Part shown: positions 9,249 through 17,650 of the stretch, piece after piece
Position numbering within the stretch: the first letter of the stretch is position 1
How the letters are laid out: each line of letters begins with the position of its first letter
NCBI GenBank assembly: GCA_030427865.1
Contig: JAUICK010000013.1
Coordinates: 1 to 64,000 of the forward strand
Reading direction: 5' to 3'
Length of the DNA: 64,000 nucleotides
From: Bacteroidia bacterium
GTDB taxonomy: Bacteria > Bacteroidota > Bacteroidia > Flavobacteriales > Flavobacteriaceae
Notes under the pieces: model-generated
What the model was told of the DNA's origin: nothing
Databases searched by the model: none
The model's input: only the letters and a program-made list of their open reading frames with translations
Translations under genes and position numbers: made by a program

Positions 9249-10013
9249 TCAATTCTCTAACCATTTTCTAAATTCAGCAGTTGTAGCAGAACTTGTCATT
9301 ACTTTTTCTTTGTAATTTTTTATAGAAATAAGTAATCTATTCTTAAAATGAGGTTCTATATTTTCAATAAAGTCGATATTAATAATTTCACTTCTATTAA
9401 TTTTAAAAAACTTCTTAGGATTTAATTGCTGAAAAATTGCCCCTAAATTTTGAGAGATGGTATGGCGTTTTCCTTCTTTATCCATTACCAAACAAAAATC
9501 TCCTGAAGCTGTAATTAAAGCAATATCTGTTGCGTTTAATAATTGAATTCCTGATGTTTTTTTAATTACAAAACGTTTTTTATAAGTATTGTATTCTTGC
9601 TGTAGTGCTGTTTTTAAAGCATTAATAGTGTTGTTGTCTAAGGTTGTATAATCTCCTTTTTGAAACAACGATTGATATTTTAAAATCGCTTTATTAAAAT
9701 CGTCTTGAGAATAGGGTTTTAAAATGTATGCAATTCCGTTTGTATGAAAAGCTTCAAATAAATATTCATCATGTGCAGAGCAAAAAATAATAGGCGCTTC
9801 TATTTTTATTTTATTAAACAAATCAAAAGACAAACCATCTAACAATTGAATGTCTGATAAAATAAAATCGTAGGTGTTTTTTGTTAATAGTTGTTTACCA
9901 TCAAGAATAGAACGCGCCCAATCTTGCGATATTTTTACATCAAAAAAAGTATCTAAACACTTGGTTAATTTTTGATACGCTGGAATTTCGTCTTCTAAAA
10001 TTAGTATTTTCAT
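9249..10013 (-). CDS. LytTR-family response regulator
   Basis: A 254-residue response regulator. Residues 1-120 form a receiver domain with acidic residues LEDE at the N-terminus, the phosphoacceptor Asp54 in FILSDIQLLDG, and the conserved Lys in YILKPYSQDDF. Residues about 145-252 form a LytTR DNA-binding domain (FVIKKTSGIQLLNATDIALI... FFKINRSEIINIDFIENIEP). It lies downstream of the LytS-type kinase gene on the same strand, with a 113-base gap occupied by a palindromic repeat. The pair probably forms a two-component system; the targets are unknown. Confidence 0.92.
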   Translation of the reverse strand: MKILILEDEIPAYQKLTKCLDTFFDVKISQDWARSILDGKQLLTKNTYDFILSDIQLLDGLSFDLFNKIKIEAPIIFCSAHDEYLFEAFHTNGIAYILKPYSQDDFNKAILKYQSLFQKGDYTTLDNNTINALKTALQQEYNTYKKRFVIKKTSGIQLLNATDIALITASGDFCLVMDKEGKRHTISQNLGAIFQQLNPKKFFKINRSEIINIDFIENIEPHFKNRLLISIKNYKEKVMTSSATTAEFRKWLEN

Positions 10014-10030
10014 TTTTCTTAATTTTCTTT

Positions 10031-10119
10031 TGTCATTTCGACGATAGGAGAAATCTCATATCCTTAGTTTTCAAAATGAGATTTTTCAATCGCATAAATA
10101 GCTTATTTCGAAAATGACA
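10031..10119. repeat. Palindromic repeat of the TGTCATTTCGA...GAGAAATCT type
   Basis: The outer ends TGTCATTTCGA (10031) and TTCGAAAATGACA (ending 10119) are inverted copies of each other, and an inner perfect 9-bp pair, AAATCTCAT (10051-10059) with ATGAGATTT (10076-10084), closes a hairpin. The left arm matches an inner arm of the element at 2635-2773. The repeat lies between the kinase and regulator genes of one two-component system, so it is probably transcribed within that message. Confidence 0.65.
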
Positions 10120-10126
10120 TTCGTAA

Positions 10127-11134
10127 TTATTCACTCAAAGTTATAATTGGTATAAAAACTTCAAATTTTGTACCTGTGCTATTTACTTGAACTTTCTCAT
10201 CTGAAAGCAATTTATAACGTGCTTTTAAATTTTCTAAACCAGTACCTAAAGAATCTCTCTTGGTTTTAATTGCAGAGGTATTGTTGGTAATAATTAACCA
10301 ACCTTCGTTTATTTTAATGGTACTGTTAATGGGGTGTTTACCATCAGACTTATTGTGTTTTACTACATTTTCTAAAAGCGATTGAATGGCTCCTGTTGGA
10401 ACAAATTTATCTTGTAAAGAAACATTTTCTTTTATTGTAAATTCATAGTCGTTTCCAAATCGAGTTTTTATCAGAAAAATATAGTTTTTAGCAAATTCGA
10501 TTTCGTTAGAAAGTTCCATAACTTCTGCGTCTTTTGTCTGAATTAAATACCTGTATATCAAAGACAATCTGTTAATGTATTCTTTAGCAGTTTCTGGGTT
10601 GCTATCAATTAAACTGTCTAATGTGTTTAAGTTATTGAATAAAAAGTGCGGGTCTATTTGACTTCTTAACAGCTTTAATTCGTTTTCTTTTTGTTGTTTT
10701 TCTATAGATATTAAAAGGTTTCTTCCTTCGTAAAACTTTTTTGTGAGTAATAATCCTAAAGGAAATCCTAAACTTTCTGCACCAAAATCGATTGCTTTAA
10801 AAATAAGGTCATCAAAAGTTGGAAACTTGTTCCAATTATTACTTCCAGACCAAAAGCCTAATGCAAATTCTATAAATCCAAAAATAAAGAGTGCTAATAA
10901 TCCGTATATAACAAACTTAAAATAGTTTCGTTTTTTAACAATATAATTAGGGATTAGCCAAAATCCAAAAATAAAAACCAAACATATAGATACAATAATG
11001 GTTGCAGGAATATCGACTAAATATTCTATTAAATCATTTTCGTTTCTTACGTATTCTCTTATTTGAAGCAAAGTAGAAACACCAAAGAAAACGCTTAAAA
11101 GAATATAGTCAGATTTGTTGAGTTTGGTATTCAT
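10127..11134 (-). CDS. LytS-type sensor histidine kinase
   Basis: A 335-residue membrane kinase counted from ATG at 11134; a longer frame to 11230 would overlap the receptor gene upstream and adds an unlikely charged leader. Four membrane segments lie at about residues 10-25, 42-62, 72-95 and 115-132. The His_kinase domain follows with the phospho-acceptor LRSQIDPHFLFNNLN (His163) and an HATPase region with LLENVVKHN and GTGLENLKARY. It starts 16 bases after the outer-membrane receptor gene ends, so receptor, kinase and the LytTR regulator beyond form a likely operon. Confidence 0.9.
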   Translation of the reverse strand: MNTKLNKSDYILLSVFFGVSTLLQIREYVRNENDLIEYLVDIPATIIVSICLVFIFGFWLIPNYIVKKRNYFKFVIYGLLALFIFGFIEFALGFWSGSNNWNKFPTFDDLIFKAIDFGAESLGFPLGLLLTKKFYEGRNLLISIEKQQKENELKLLRSQIDPHFLFNNLNTLDSLIDSNPETAKEYINRLSLIYRYLIQTKDAEVMELSNEIEFAKNYIFLIKTRFGNDYEFTIKENVSLQDKFVPTGAIQSLLENVVKHNKSDGKHPINSTIKINEGWLIITNNTSAIKTKRDSLGTGLENLKARYKLLSDEKVQVNSTGTKFEVFIPIITLSE

Positions 11135-11150
11135 CTTAAAAACGAAGGTA

Positions 11151-13550
11151 TTAATTATTATCTCTAATTCTATTCTCTTCGTCTCTATTGGTTTTTCTAC
11201 CCGATTTTTTCTTTCCGAATTTAGAACCAAAACTATACACCAACCTTAATTGAATATTTTGTCTTGAGCCATTACTTTCTACAGCAGCAACTCCATTTCC
11301 ATAGTCTATATTTCCAACAAAACCTCTGTTTAGCATTTTATTGAAACCAAGGTTTACTTTTAATTTATCATCTAAAAACTTTTTACCAAAAGAGAAATCT
11401 AATTCTGCCAACCAATCTACTTCTATTTGTCCTTCAAGAGCTCCAGTTCCGTAGTTTCCACTTAATTCAAAGTTGATATCCCAAGGCAATTGATAACTGG
11501 CTTGGATAAACCAGATTAAGTTCCATTTGTTTAAATTAATTTTAAAAAAATTACCTTGATTGTCTTTGTCTAAAATGGTTGCAGAAAAATTATTGTTGTT
11601 AACAATTACGCCTGTATAACCCTCAAGACCTTTAGCAAAATTTACAGGCGCAAATAGTCTAAAATTCCAATTATAAAGGTTGTCTATATTCGTTTCTTGT
11701 TGTCTTATCTGTGCAGTAGAGTTTGTTTGACTTATTAATTGTGCAATAGCATCATCAGTTTTACTGTATCCAATTGTAAAAAAAGGTTGCCCTTCGTAAG
11801 TTAAGTTAAACTGATAGTTATTTGTGTAAGATGGTGTTAATAATGGATTACCTTCACTTGCAGAAAATGGGTCTAAAAATTGTTGAAAAGAGTTTAAACT
11901 ATTGTAAGAAGGTCTTTGAATTCTATAACTGTAAGACAAACTTGCGCCCAAAACTTCTGTTAATTTTCTACTGATAGAAGCACTTGGAAATATTTTTTTA
12001 ATCGGTCTTTTTTTAACTTCAGTTGTTAATGTTCCGTTTTTTAAAAAAGTTGATGTTCCGTCTGTATTGCTATCTTCATAACGTAATCCACCAGAAAAAG
12101 ACCATTTTCCAAAGTTTGCATTAATCTTAGAATACAGCGCAAAAATAGTTTCATCGATTACAAAACGACTGCTTTCATCATCGTCTTTATTAAAACTACC
12201 ATTGTTTTGAGAAAAAGCTTGTAAATCGTTATCTGTATTTACATCAGCAAAACGTGTTCCTGTGCTTAGTTTAAAATTGTCGGAAAATGATTTGGTATAG
12301 TCTGCTCTATAGGTTTTAATAGTATATTTTCCATCTTGTATGTATCTTCTGTCTGTAAATGCAACTGTGCTTCCAGCAACATCAGATAATGTATTTGTGT
12401 TATCATTTACAAAATCGATATAATTAAAATCTATCACTAATTTGTCTGTATCTGTTTTGTATTCGTAATAGGGATTTATGTTAAAATTAGTTCTTTGTCT
12501 ATCAAAACTATTTTCAGAAAACAAGGTATTTGTGCTATTGGCATCAGAAATAATGGTTTTACTACTTGCAATTCTAATAGAATTTCTTGTGTTTATTCTA
12601 CTTCCAATTCCAATAGAGTGTTTGTTGTTTATATAGTAATCTAAGCTTCCGCTAATTCTAAAATTATCAGGATCGTAAGGTTCTCTGGTAACTTGGTCGT
12701 AAGTTTCATTGCCAACTGTTCTTACTAAAAATAAATCTTCTCTCCAAGTTGGTTGAGAATAGCCAACGCTTGTTTGCCAATTTAGTTTGTTTTTATAACT
12801 GGCAATAGAAAAACCAGAACCCCACTCAAAACCTTGGTCTTCTCCAATCCAAGAATTTACATTTCCGTGAGTTCCTAATTTTACATTTTTCTTTAAAATA
12901 ATGTTGATGATTGCTCCAGAACCAGAAGCTTCGTATTCTGCTCCAGGTTGTTCTACCACTTCGATTTTCGAAATATTATCTGCAGGAAAATCTCTTAATA
13001 AGGTTTCAATATCCATATATTCTGTAGTTTTTCCGTTAATTAAAATTCGTACACCTCTATTTCCGGCAATAGATATACCATTATTGGTAACCAAAACCCC
13101 TGGAACTTTACGCATTACATCTTGTAGATTGGTATTTATCATATCTGATTTTTCTAAATCGACCACCAATTTTTCTGCGGTTTGTCTAATAACAGGACGT
13201 TTGCTTTTTATAACTACTTCATTTAAGGTTTGTGTTTCTTCTTTTAAAGTGATGTTAACTACTTTGTTAGCATTTAGCTCAAATTCGTTGATTTTTTGAG
13301 TTTCGAAACCTAACATCGAGATTTCAATTTTATATTTTCCAGAAGAAATGTTTTCTAAGCTATACTTTCCTTTGTCATCAGAAACGGTTCCTTTAGGGTT
13401 TTCTTTGCTATCAATTTTATATAAAATTACATTAGCAAAAGGTAAAGGTTTATTTTGTTCGTCTACAATTTTTCCTGAAATAGAATGTTGTGAATATGAG
13501 GTTGCAATTCCGAAGAATAAAATAAAAATACTTGTTGTAAAAAATTTCAT
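11151..13550 (-). CDS. Outer-membrane beta-barrel receptor with carboxypeptidase-like N-domain (TonB-receptor type)
   Basis: A 799-residue protein counted from ATG at 13550, which begins a good signal peptide (MKFFTTSIFILFFGIATSYSQ); an in-frame start 24 bases upstream is possible. Residues about 22-105 form a CarboxypepD_reg-like domain (GKIVDEQNKPLPFANVILY), about 115-220 a plug domain (LQDVMRKVPGVLV... IEVVEQPGAEYEASGSGAIINIIL), and the rest a barrel of the OMP_b-brl type. The C-terminus ends in a charged tail (KKKSGRKTNRDEENRIRDNN) instead of an aromatic residue. Substrate unknown. It precedes the LytS/LytTR pair, which hints at a sensing or surface-stress link. Confidence 0.88.
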   Translation of the reverse strand: MKFFTTSIFILFFGIATSYSQHSISGKIVDEQNKPLPFANVILYKIDSKENPKGTVSDDKGKYSLENISSGKYKIEISMLGFETQKINEFELNANKVVNITLKEETQTLNEVVIKSKRPVIRQTAEKLVVDLEKSDMINTNLQDVMRKVPGVLVTNNGISIAGNRGVRILINGKTTEYMDIETLLRDFPADNISKIEVVEQPGAEYEASGSGAIINIILKKNVKLGTHGNVNSWIGEDQGFEWGSGFSIASYKNKLNWQTSVGYSQPTWREDLFLVRTVGNETYDQVTREPYDPDNFRISGSLDYYINNKHSIGIGSRINTRNSIRIASSKTIISDANSTNTLFSENSFDRQRTNFNINPYYEYKTDTDKLVIDFNYIDFVNDNTNTLSDVAGSTVAFTDRRYIQDGKYTIKTYRADYTKSFSDNFKLSTGTRFADVNTDNDLQAFSQNNGSFNKDDDESSRFVIDETIFALYSKINANFGKWSFSGGLRYEDSNTDGTSTFLKNGTLTTEVKKRPIKKIFPSASISRKLTEVLGASLSYSYRIQRPSYNSLNSFQQFLDPFSASEGNPLLTPSYTNNYQFNLTYEGQPFFTIGYSKTDDAIAQLISQTNSTAQIRQQETNIDNLYNWNFRLFAPVNFAKGLEGYTGVIVNNNNFSATILDKDNQGNFFKINLNKWNLIWFIQASYQLPWDINFELSGNYGTGALEGQIEVDWLAELDFSFGKKFLDDKLKVNLGFNKMLNRGFVGNIDYGNGVAAVESNGSRQNIQLRLVYSFGSKFGKKKSGRKTNRDEENRIRDNN

Positions 13551-13701
13551 TGGGTTGGTTTTTTTATTTAACACTGTAAAAGTGTCTATTTTGTTACTGT
13601 AGAAAAATAGAATTCTGATGAATTGGGTTAAATTTCCGATAAATAGATTTTTTATTTCTACAAAGACAAGACGCTAAAAATGAGTAAAAAGTTTCCTCTA
13701 T

Positions 13702-13730
13702 AAAAAAAGCTTCGATAAAATCGAAGCTTA
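13702..13730 (-). terminator. Terminator after the zinc metallopeptidase gene
   Basis: A perfect 9-bp stem AAGCTTCGA (13707-13715) with TCGAAGCTT (13721-13729) and a 5-base loop; on the minus strand it is followed by a run of T. Confidence 0.8.
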
Positions 13731-13760
13731 AAAAAGTTTTCTTAGAAATGCTATTACCAT

Positions 13761-14459
13761 TTAATCTCTGCTGCCTAAAACTTGCATTCCCCAATATAAA
13801 AGCATTGCCAAAGAACCTAAAGCAGCAACTAAATACGTTCTTGCAGCCCATTTAAGAGCATCTTTAGAGCCCGCAAATTCTTGCTGAGAAACCATATTTT
13901 TATTTTTTAACCAAGCTAAAGCTCTGTTACTGGCATCATATTCTACGGGTAAAGTAATAAAGCTAAATAAGGTGGCTAAAGCCATCATACCTAAACCAGC
14001 AATGGCAATATAAAACCCAATTCCTGATGCACCAGAAGCGGCACCTAAAATTAAGCCTCCAATTACTAACCATTGAGAAAACCTCGAAGAAACACTAACA
14101 ACTGGCACTAATTTAGAACGCATTGTTAAATAACTGTAGGCTTTAGCATGTTGCACTGCATGACCAACCTCATGAGCAGCAACAGCAGCTGCAGCTGCAT
14201 TTCTTTGATTGTAAACAGCTTCACTTAAATTTACAGTTTTATCTTTTGGGTTGTAATGGTCTGTTAATCTACCAGGTGTAGAAATTACTTTTACATCATA
14301 AATACCATTGTCTGCCAACATTTTTTGTGCTATTTCAGCTCCACTCATTCCATTTCTTAATGAAATTTTAGAATATTTATCAAATTTTTTTTTAAGCGTA
14401 TTGCTAATTATCCAACTCACTAAAGAGATTGCACCAATTAGAATATAAAATCCCATCAT
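13761..14459 (-). CDS. Neutral zinc metallopeptidase, YugP family
   Basis: A 232-residue membrane-anchored protease-like protein (Zn_peptidase_2/YugP family). An N-terminal membrane segment spans residues 2-19, the zinc motif HEVGH is at 96-100 inside AAAVAAHEVGHAVQHAKAY, and three further membrane segments lie near 120-140, 145-168 and 205-225. The segment RLTDHYNPKDKTVNLSEAVY is a family mark. Length is normal. Function in Bacteroidota is not established; envelope protein turnover is the usual guess. The gene is divergent from asparaginase, and a terminator follows it. Confidence 0.88.
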   Translation of the reverse strand: MMGFYILIGAISLVSWIISNTLKKKFDKYSKISLRNGMSGAEIAQKMLADNGIYDVKVISTPGRLTDHYNPKDKTVNLSEAVYNQRNAAAAAVAAHEVGHAVQHAKAYSYLTMRSKLVPVVSVSSRFSQWLVIGGLILGAASGASGIGFYIAIAGLGMMALATLFSFITLPVEYDASNRALAWLKNKNMVSQQEFAGSKDALKWAARTYLVAALGSLAMLLYWGMQVLGSRD

Positions 14460-14517
14460 AATTTATAGTGTTTTAAATTGTATATCATTTTTGTTTGATA
14501 AATTTACAACATAAAGT

Positions 14518-14539
14518 ATTCCAAATTATTGTTTGGAAT
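14518..14539. promoter_or_regulatory. 8-bp inverted repeat just upstream of asparaginase
   Basis: ATTCCAAA (14518-14525) and TTTGGAAT (14532-14539) are perfect inverted arms around a 6-base spacer, ending 14 bases before the asparaginase ATG in the divergent gap. The geometry suits a dimeric regulator or a 5'UTR hairpin; nothing identifies a binder. Confidence 0.3.
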
Positions 14540-14553
14540 ATAAAAATGACAAA

Positions 14554-15591
14554 ATGGCAAACAAACCCAACATACTTCTTATTTATACAGGCGGAACAAT
14601 TGGAATGATTAAAGATTACAAAACAGGAGCTTTAAAAGCATTTGATTTTAGTCAGATTGTTGATAAAATTCCAGAATTACAACAGTTAAATTGTATTATA
14701 AAAAGTATTTCTTTTGATGAGCCCATAGATTCATCAAACATGAATACAAGATATTATGCAGATATTGTTTCTATTGTAGAAGAAAATTATACTAATTTCG
14801 ATGGTTTTGTTGTGTTAACAGGTTCAGATACCATGTCTTATACGTCTTCTGCAATTAGCTTTATGTTAGAAAATTTACAAAAACCTATCATTTTTACGGG
14901 GTCTCAATTACCTATTGGAGATTTAAGAACAGACGCTAAAGAAAATTTAATTACCTCTATAGAAATAGCCAGTGCAAGAAAAGATAACAAACCAATTATA
15001 TCTGAAGTATGTTTGTATTTTGAATACAAATTATACAGAGCAAATAGAACTACAAAAATAAGTTCTGAGCAATTTGAAGCATTTACCTCTATGAATTTCC
15101 CTCCGCTTGCAGAAAGTGGAGTGCATCTTAGTTTTAATTTGCATTTAATTGCTCAACCAAAAAAAGATAAAAAAGAATTAATTGTTAGAAAAGATTTAGT
15201 TGATGAGATTGTTATTTTAAAGCTATTTCCAGGTATTTCGAAACAAGTTGTAAAAAGTATTTTAAACATTTCTAATTTAAAAGGGGTGGTCTTAGAAACT
15301 TACGGAGCAGGGAATGCTCCAAATTCTAAAAGTTTTATTCAGCCGATAAAAAAAGCTATTGAAAAAGGAGTTAAAATTGTAAGTGTAACTCAATGTAAAA
15401 GTGGTCGTGTTATAATGGGGCATTATGATACAAGTTTGTTACTTAAAGAAATAGGTGTTATTAACGGTAAAGATATTACTACAGAATCTGCAGTTGCCAA
15501 ATTAATGTATTTATTAAATAAAAATCTTTCTAAAAAAGAGTTTAAGGTTTTTTTCGAAAAATCTTTACGAGGAGAAATAAGTGAGAAATAA
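14554..15591 (+). CDS. ansA: Type I (cytoplasmic) L-asparaginase
   Basis: A 345-residue enzyme that converts L-asparagine to aspartate and ammonia. The N-terminal nucleophile loop YTGGTIGM (11-18) and the second threonine block VLTGSDTMSYTSSA are both present, as is the downstream AKENLITS segment. No signal peptide precedes the domain, so it acts in the cytoplasm. I chose ATG at 14554 because it starts directly at the family N-terminus; a TTG seven codons upstream overlaps the inverted repeat. The C-terminal domain (GVVLETYGAGNAPN) completes the family length. Confidence 0.92.
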   Translation: MANKPNILLIYTGGTIGMIKDYKTGALKAFDFSQIVDKIPELQQLNCIIKSISFDEPIDSSNMNTRYYADIVSIVEENYTNFDGFVVLTGSDTMSYTSSAISFMLENLQKPIIFTGSQLPIGDLRTDAKENLITSIEIASARKDNKPIISEVCLYFEYKLYRANRTTKISSEQFEAFTSMNFPPLAESGVHLSFNLHLIAQPKKDKKELIVRKDLVDEIVILKLFPGISKQVVKSILNISNLKGVVLETYGAGNAPNSKSFIQPIKKAIEKGVKIVSVTQCKSGRVIMGHYDTSLLLKEIGVINGKDITTESAVAKLMYLLNKNLSKKEFKVFFEKSLRGEISEK

Positions 15592-15616
15592 TTTTAGTTT
15601 GAATGTATAATTGAAG

Positions 15617-15658
15617 AAAATCAATTTTACCCAACGAAATAGATTGATTTTTTTTTTT
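15617..15658 (+). terminator. Terminator after asparaginase
   Basis: A stem AAAATCAAT (15617-15625) with ATTGATTTT (15643-15651) is followed by a run of ten T. Confidence 0.7.
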
Positions 15659-15811
15659 CAATGCTCAATAATTTTTTGTTACTTGGCACTCTCAAAAGTA
15701 AAAATTGGGTAATTCTTTAAAATTTTATTCATAAAATTACCTACATATTATTTTTTTGAGTTCAAAATTTATATCTTTAACCCGTTAACTATTAAATTAA
15801 TTATAACAACG

Positions 15812-16534
15812 ATGAAAAAAGTAGTAAATATCCTATCTATAACAGGATTTATGTTTTTTGGAGCTATTCAATCAACTTTCGCACAAGAAGCAGCTGAAGA
15901 ATCAAGAACTTTCCACCAAGAATTAAAACTTCGTTTTATTGAAGGTGACCCATCATTTATGGGAATTGTATTAGTAGCCTTAATATTAGGTTTAGCTATT
16001 GCAATTGAAAGAATTATTTATTTAAACATGGCAACCACAAATACTAAAAAATTAGTAGCAAGTGTAGATGATGCTTTAAGTTCTGGTGGTGTAGAAGCTG
16101 CAAAAGAAGTTTGTAGAAACTCTAAAGGACCAGTTGCATCTATATTTTACCAAGGTTTAGATAGAGTTGATGAAGGAGTTGATGCAGCAGAAAAAGCTGT
16201 AGTATCTTATGGAGGAGTTCAAATGGGACTTTTAGAAAAAAATGTTTCTTGGTTATCTTTATTCATCGCATTAGCACCAATGCTTGGTTTCATGGGAACA
16301 GTAATTGGTATGATTGATGCATTTGATAGAATTGCAGTTGCAAACGATATTTCTCCAGCAGTTGTAGCAGGAGGTATTAAAATAGCATTATTAACAACAG
16401 TATTTGGTTTAATTGTTGCAATTATTCTACAAATTTTTTACAATTACATTGTGTCTAAGATTGATAGTATTGTAAATAACATGGAAGATGCTTCTATCCA
16501 ATTAATCGATTTATTAGTAAAATATAAAAAATAA
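15812..16534 (+). CDS. exbB: ExbB/TolQ/MotA-family proton channel
   Basis: A 240-residue inner-membrane protein that forms the proton channel of a Ton-type energy-transfer complex. The N-terminal hydrophobic segment (MKKVVNILSITGFMFFGAIQSTFAQ) looks like a signal peptide, as in other Bacteroidota ExbB proteins. Membrane segments follow near 50-66, 145-168 and 185-212; the pair after residue 145 carries the family signature LAPMLGFMGTVIGMIDAFD and ALLTTVFGLIVAIILQIFYNY. It starts a four-gene run with a membrane protein and two exbD genes at spacings of 4-18 bases. A tonB gene is not in the run. Confidence 0.92.
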   Translation: MKKVVNILSITGFMFFGAIQSTFAQEAAEESRTFHQELKLRFIEGDPSFMGIVLVALILGLAIAIERIIYLNMATTNTKKLVASVDDALSSGGVEAAKEVCRNSKGPVASIFYQGLDRVDEGVDAAEKAVVSYGGVQMGLLEKNVSWLSLFIALAPMLGFMGTVIGMIDAFDRIAVANDISPAVVAGGIKIALLTTVFGLIVAIILQIFYNYIVSKIDSIVNNMEDASIQLIDLLVKYKK

Positions 16535-16542
16535 TAACAGTT

Positions 16543-17007
16543 ATGAAAAGTAATAAAATATTAAATATTTTAATTGCGCTAATTGCTGTTATTGGAGGGG
16601 TTCTATTCCTTAGAATCTTTGGTGTAGACGACATGGAGTCTTTCAAGACTGATGTAGATTTACAAAACGGTATTATTAGCCCAATTATATATTTTTCTAC
16701 TTTCTTATTTTACGCTGCTGTAGGTATTGCAATTGTACTATCTGTAATAGGTATATTAAGAAATCCAGAAAATTTAAAAAAGACTTTACTTGGTCTTGCA
16801 GTTTTAGGAGTAGTGTTAGTATTTGCTTATTTCTTAGCAGATAGTAATGCAGTATTAGATACGCAAGGAAAAGTAATTGAAGGTGGAGAAGCTGGTTCTT
16901 CTGTAAACAAATGGGTTGGTACAGGTATATGGTATAGTATAGCCTTAGGTTTAGTAGCAAGCTTATTTTTTGTTTGGGATTTAGTAAAAGGATTAATAAA
17001 ATCATAA
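16543..17007 (+). CDS. Conserved four-segment membrane protein of the exbBD cluster
   Basis: A 154-residue protein with four predicted membrane segments at about residues 7-25, 48-70, 79-99 and 127-150. I do not recognise a named domain. It lies 8 bases after exbB and 4 bases before exbD, so it is translated from the same message, and I recall the same gene in the same place in other Flavobacteriia. A role as an accessory part of the ExbB-ExbD motor is inferred from position alone. Confidence 0.75.
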   Translation: MKSNKILNILIALIAVIGGVLFLRIFGVDDMESFKTDVDLQNGIISPIIYFSTFLFYAAVGIAIVLSVIGILRNPENLKKTLLGLAVLGVVLVFAYFLADSNAVLDTQGKVIEGGEAGSSVNKWVGTGIWYSIALGLVASLFFVWDLVKGLIKS

Positions 17008-17011
17008 CAAT

Positions 17012-17632
17012 ATGGCAAGAAGAGAGAATCCAGAAATTAATGCAGGTTCTATGGCAGATATTGCCTTCTTGCTGTTAATCTTTTTCTTAGTAACAACCAC
17101 AATGAATGTGGATTCAGGGGTTTCTAAAAAATTATCAGAAAAACCACCACCAGATTATGTGCCACCAGTTATTAAAGAAAAGAACATCTTTGAAGTAAAT
17201 ATTAATAGAAATAATGAGCTGTTAGTAGAAGGTGAAAGAATGAACGTTAAAGACCTTAAAGATGCAGCAATAGCTTTTATAGATAATGGAGGTGGAGAAG
17301 GTAAGGTTGAAAACGGTGTAGCTACAGGACCATGTAATTACTGTCAAGGTCAAAAAGACCCAAAATCTTCAGATCATCCTAATAAAGCAATTATTTCTGT
17401 TCAAAGTGATAGATTAACTGAGTATGGAACGTATCTTAAAGTTCAAAACGAACTCTTAAGAGCTTATTCTGAGCTAAGAAATAGATTGTCTTTACAGAAA
17501 TATAAAATTCCTTTTCCAGAGTTAGAAGAGGCTTATAAAGACGATAAAGAGAACGAAACTTTAAAGAAAAAAGTTGAAGATATCAAAACCAGTTATCCTC
17601 AAATTATTTCTGATGCAGAACCAACAAATTAA
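17012..17632 (+). CDS. exbD: Biopolymer transport protein ExbD (first copy, with CxxC insert)
   Basis: A 206-residue ExbD: short basic N-terminus, one membrane helix at about 14-31 (SMADIAFLLLIFFLVTTTM) with the proton-carrying Asp16, then a periplasmic domain. Compared with ordinary ExbD (about 140 residues) it carries an insert near residues 90-125 containing GPCNYCQGQKDPKSSDHP, a CxxC pair that could bind metal or form a disulfide, and a longer acidic/basic C-terminus. The pairing of two different ExbD proteins with one ExbB is usual in Bacteroidota. Confidence 0.9.
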   Translation: MARRENPEINAGSMADIAFLLLIFFLVTTTMNVDSGVSKKLSEKPPPDYVPPVIKEKNIFEVNINRNNELLVEGERMNVKDLKDAAIAFIDNGGGEGKVENGVATGPCNYCQGQKDPKSSDHPNKAIISVQSDRLTEYGTYLKVQNELLRAYSELRNRLSLQKYKIPFPELEEAYKDDKENETLKKKVEDIKTSYPQIISDAEPTN

Positions 17633-17650
17633 TTTTTAAAATTTAACAAT

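Noticed and set aside
12901..13299. A 132-codon plus-strand frame inside the outer-membrane receptor gene
   Set aside because: It lies opposite the plug domain; composition (Ser/Thr/Ile/Phe-rich) fits an antisense shadow, and no start context or promoter is visible.
16697..17005. A 102-codon minus-strand frame opposite the exbBD membrane protein gene
   Set aside because: It is Leu/Gln-rich in the way an antisense reading of hydrophobic AT-rich codons must be, and it overlaps a gene with better support and operon spacing.
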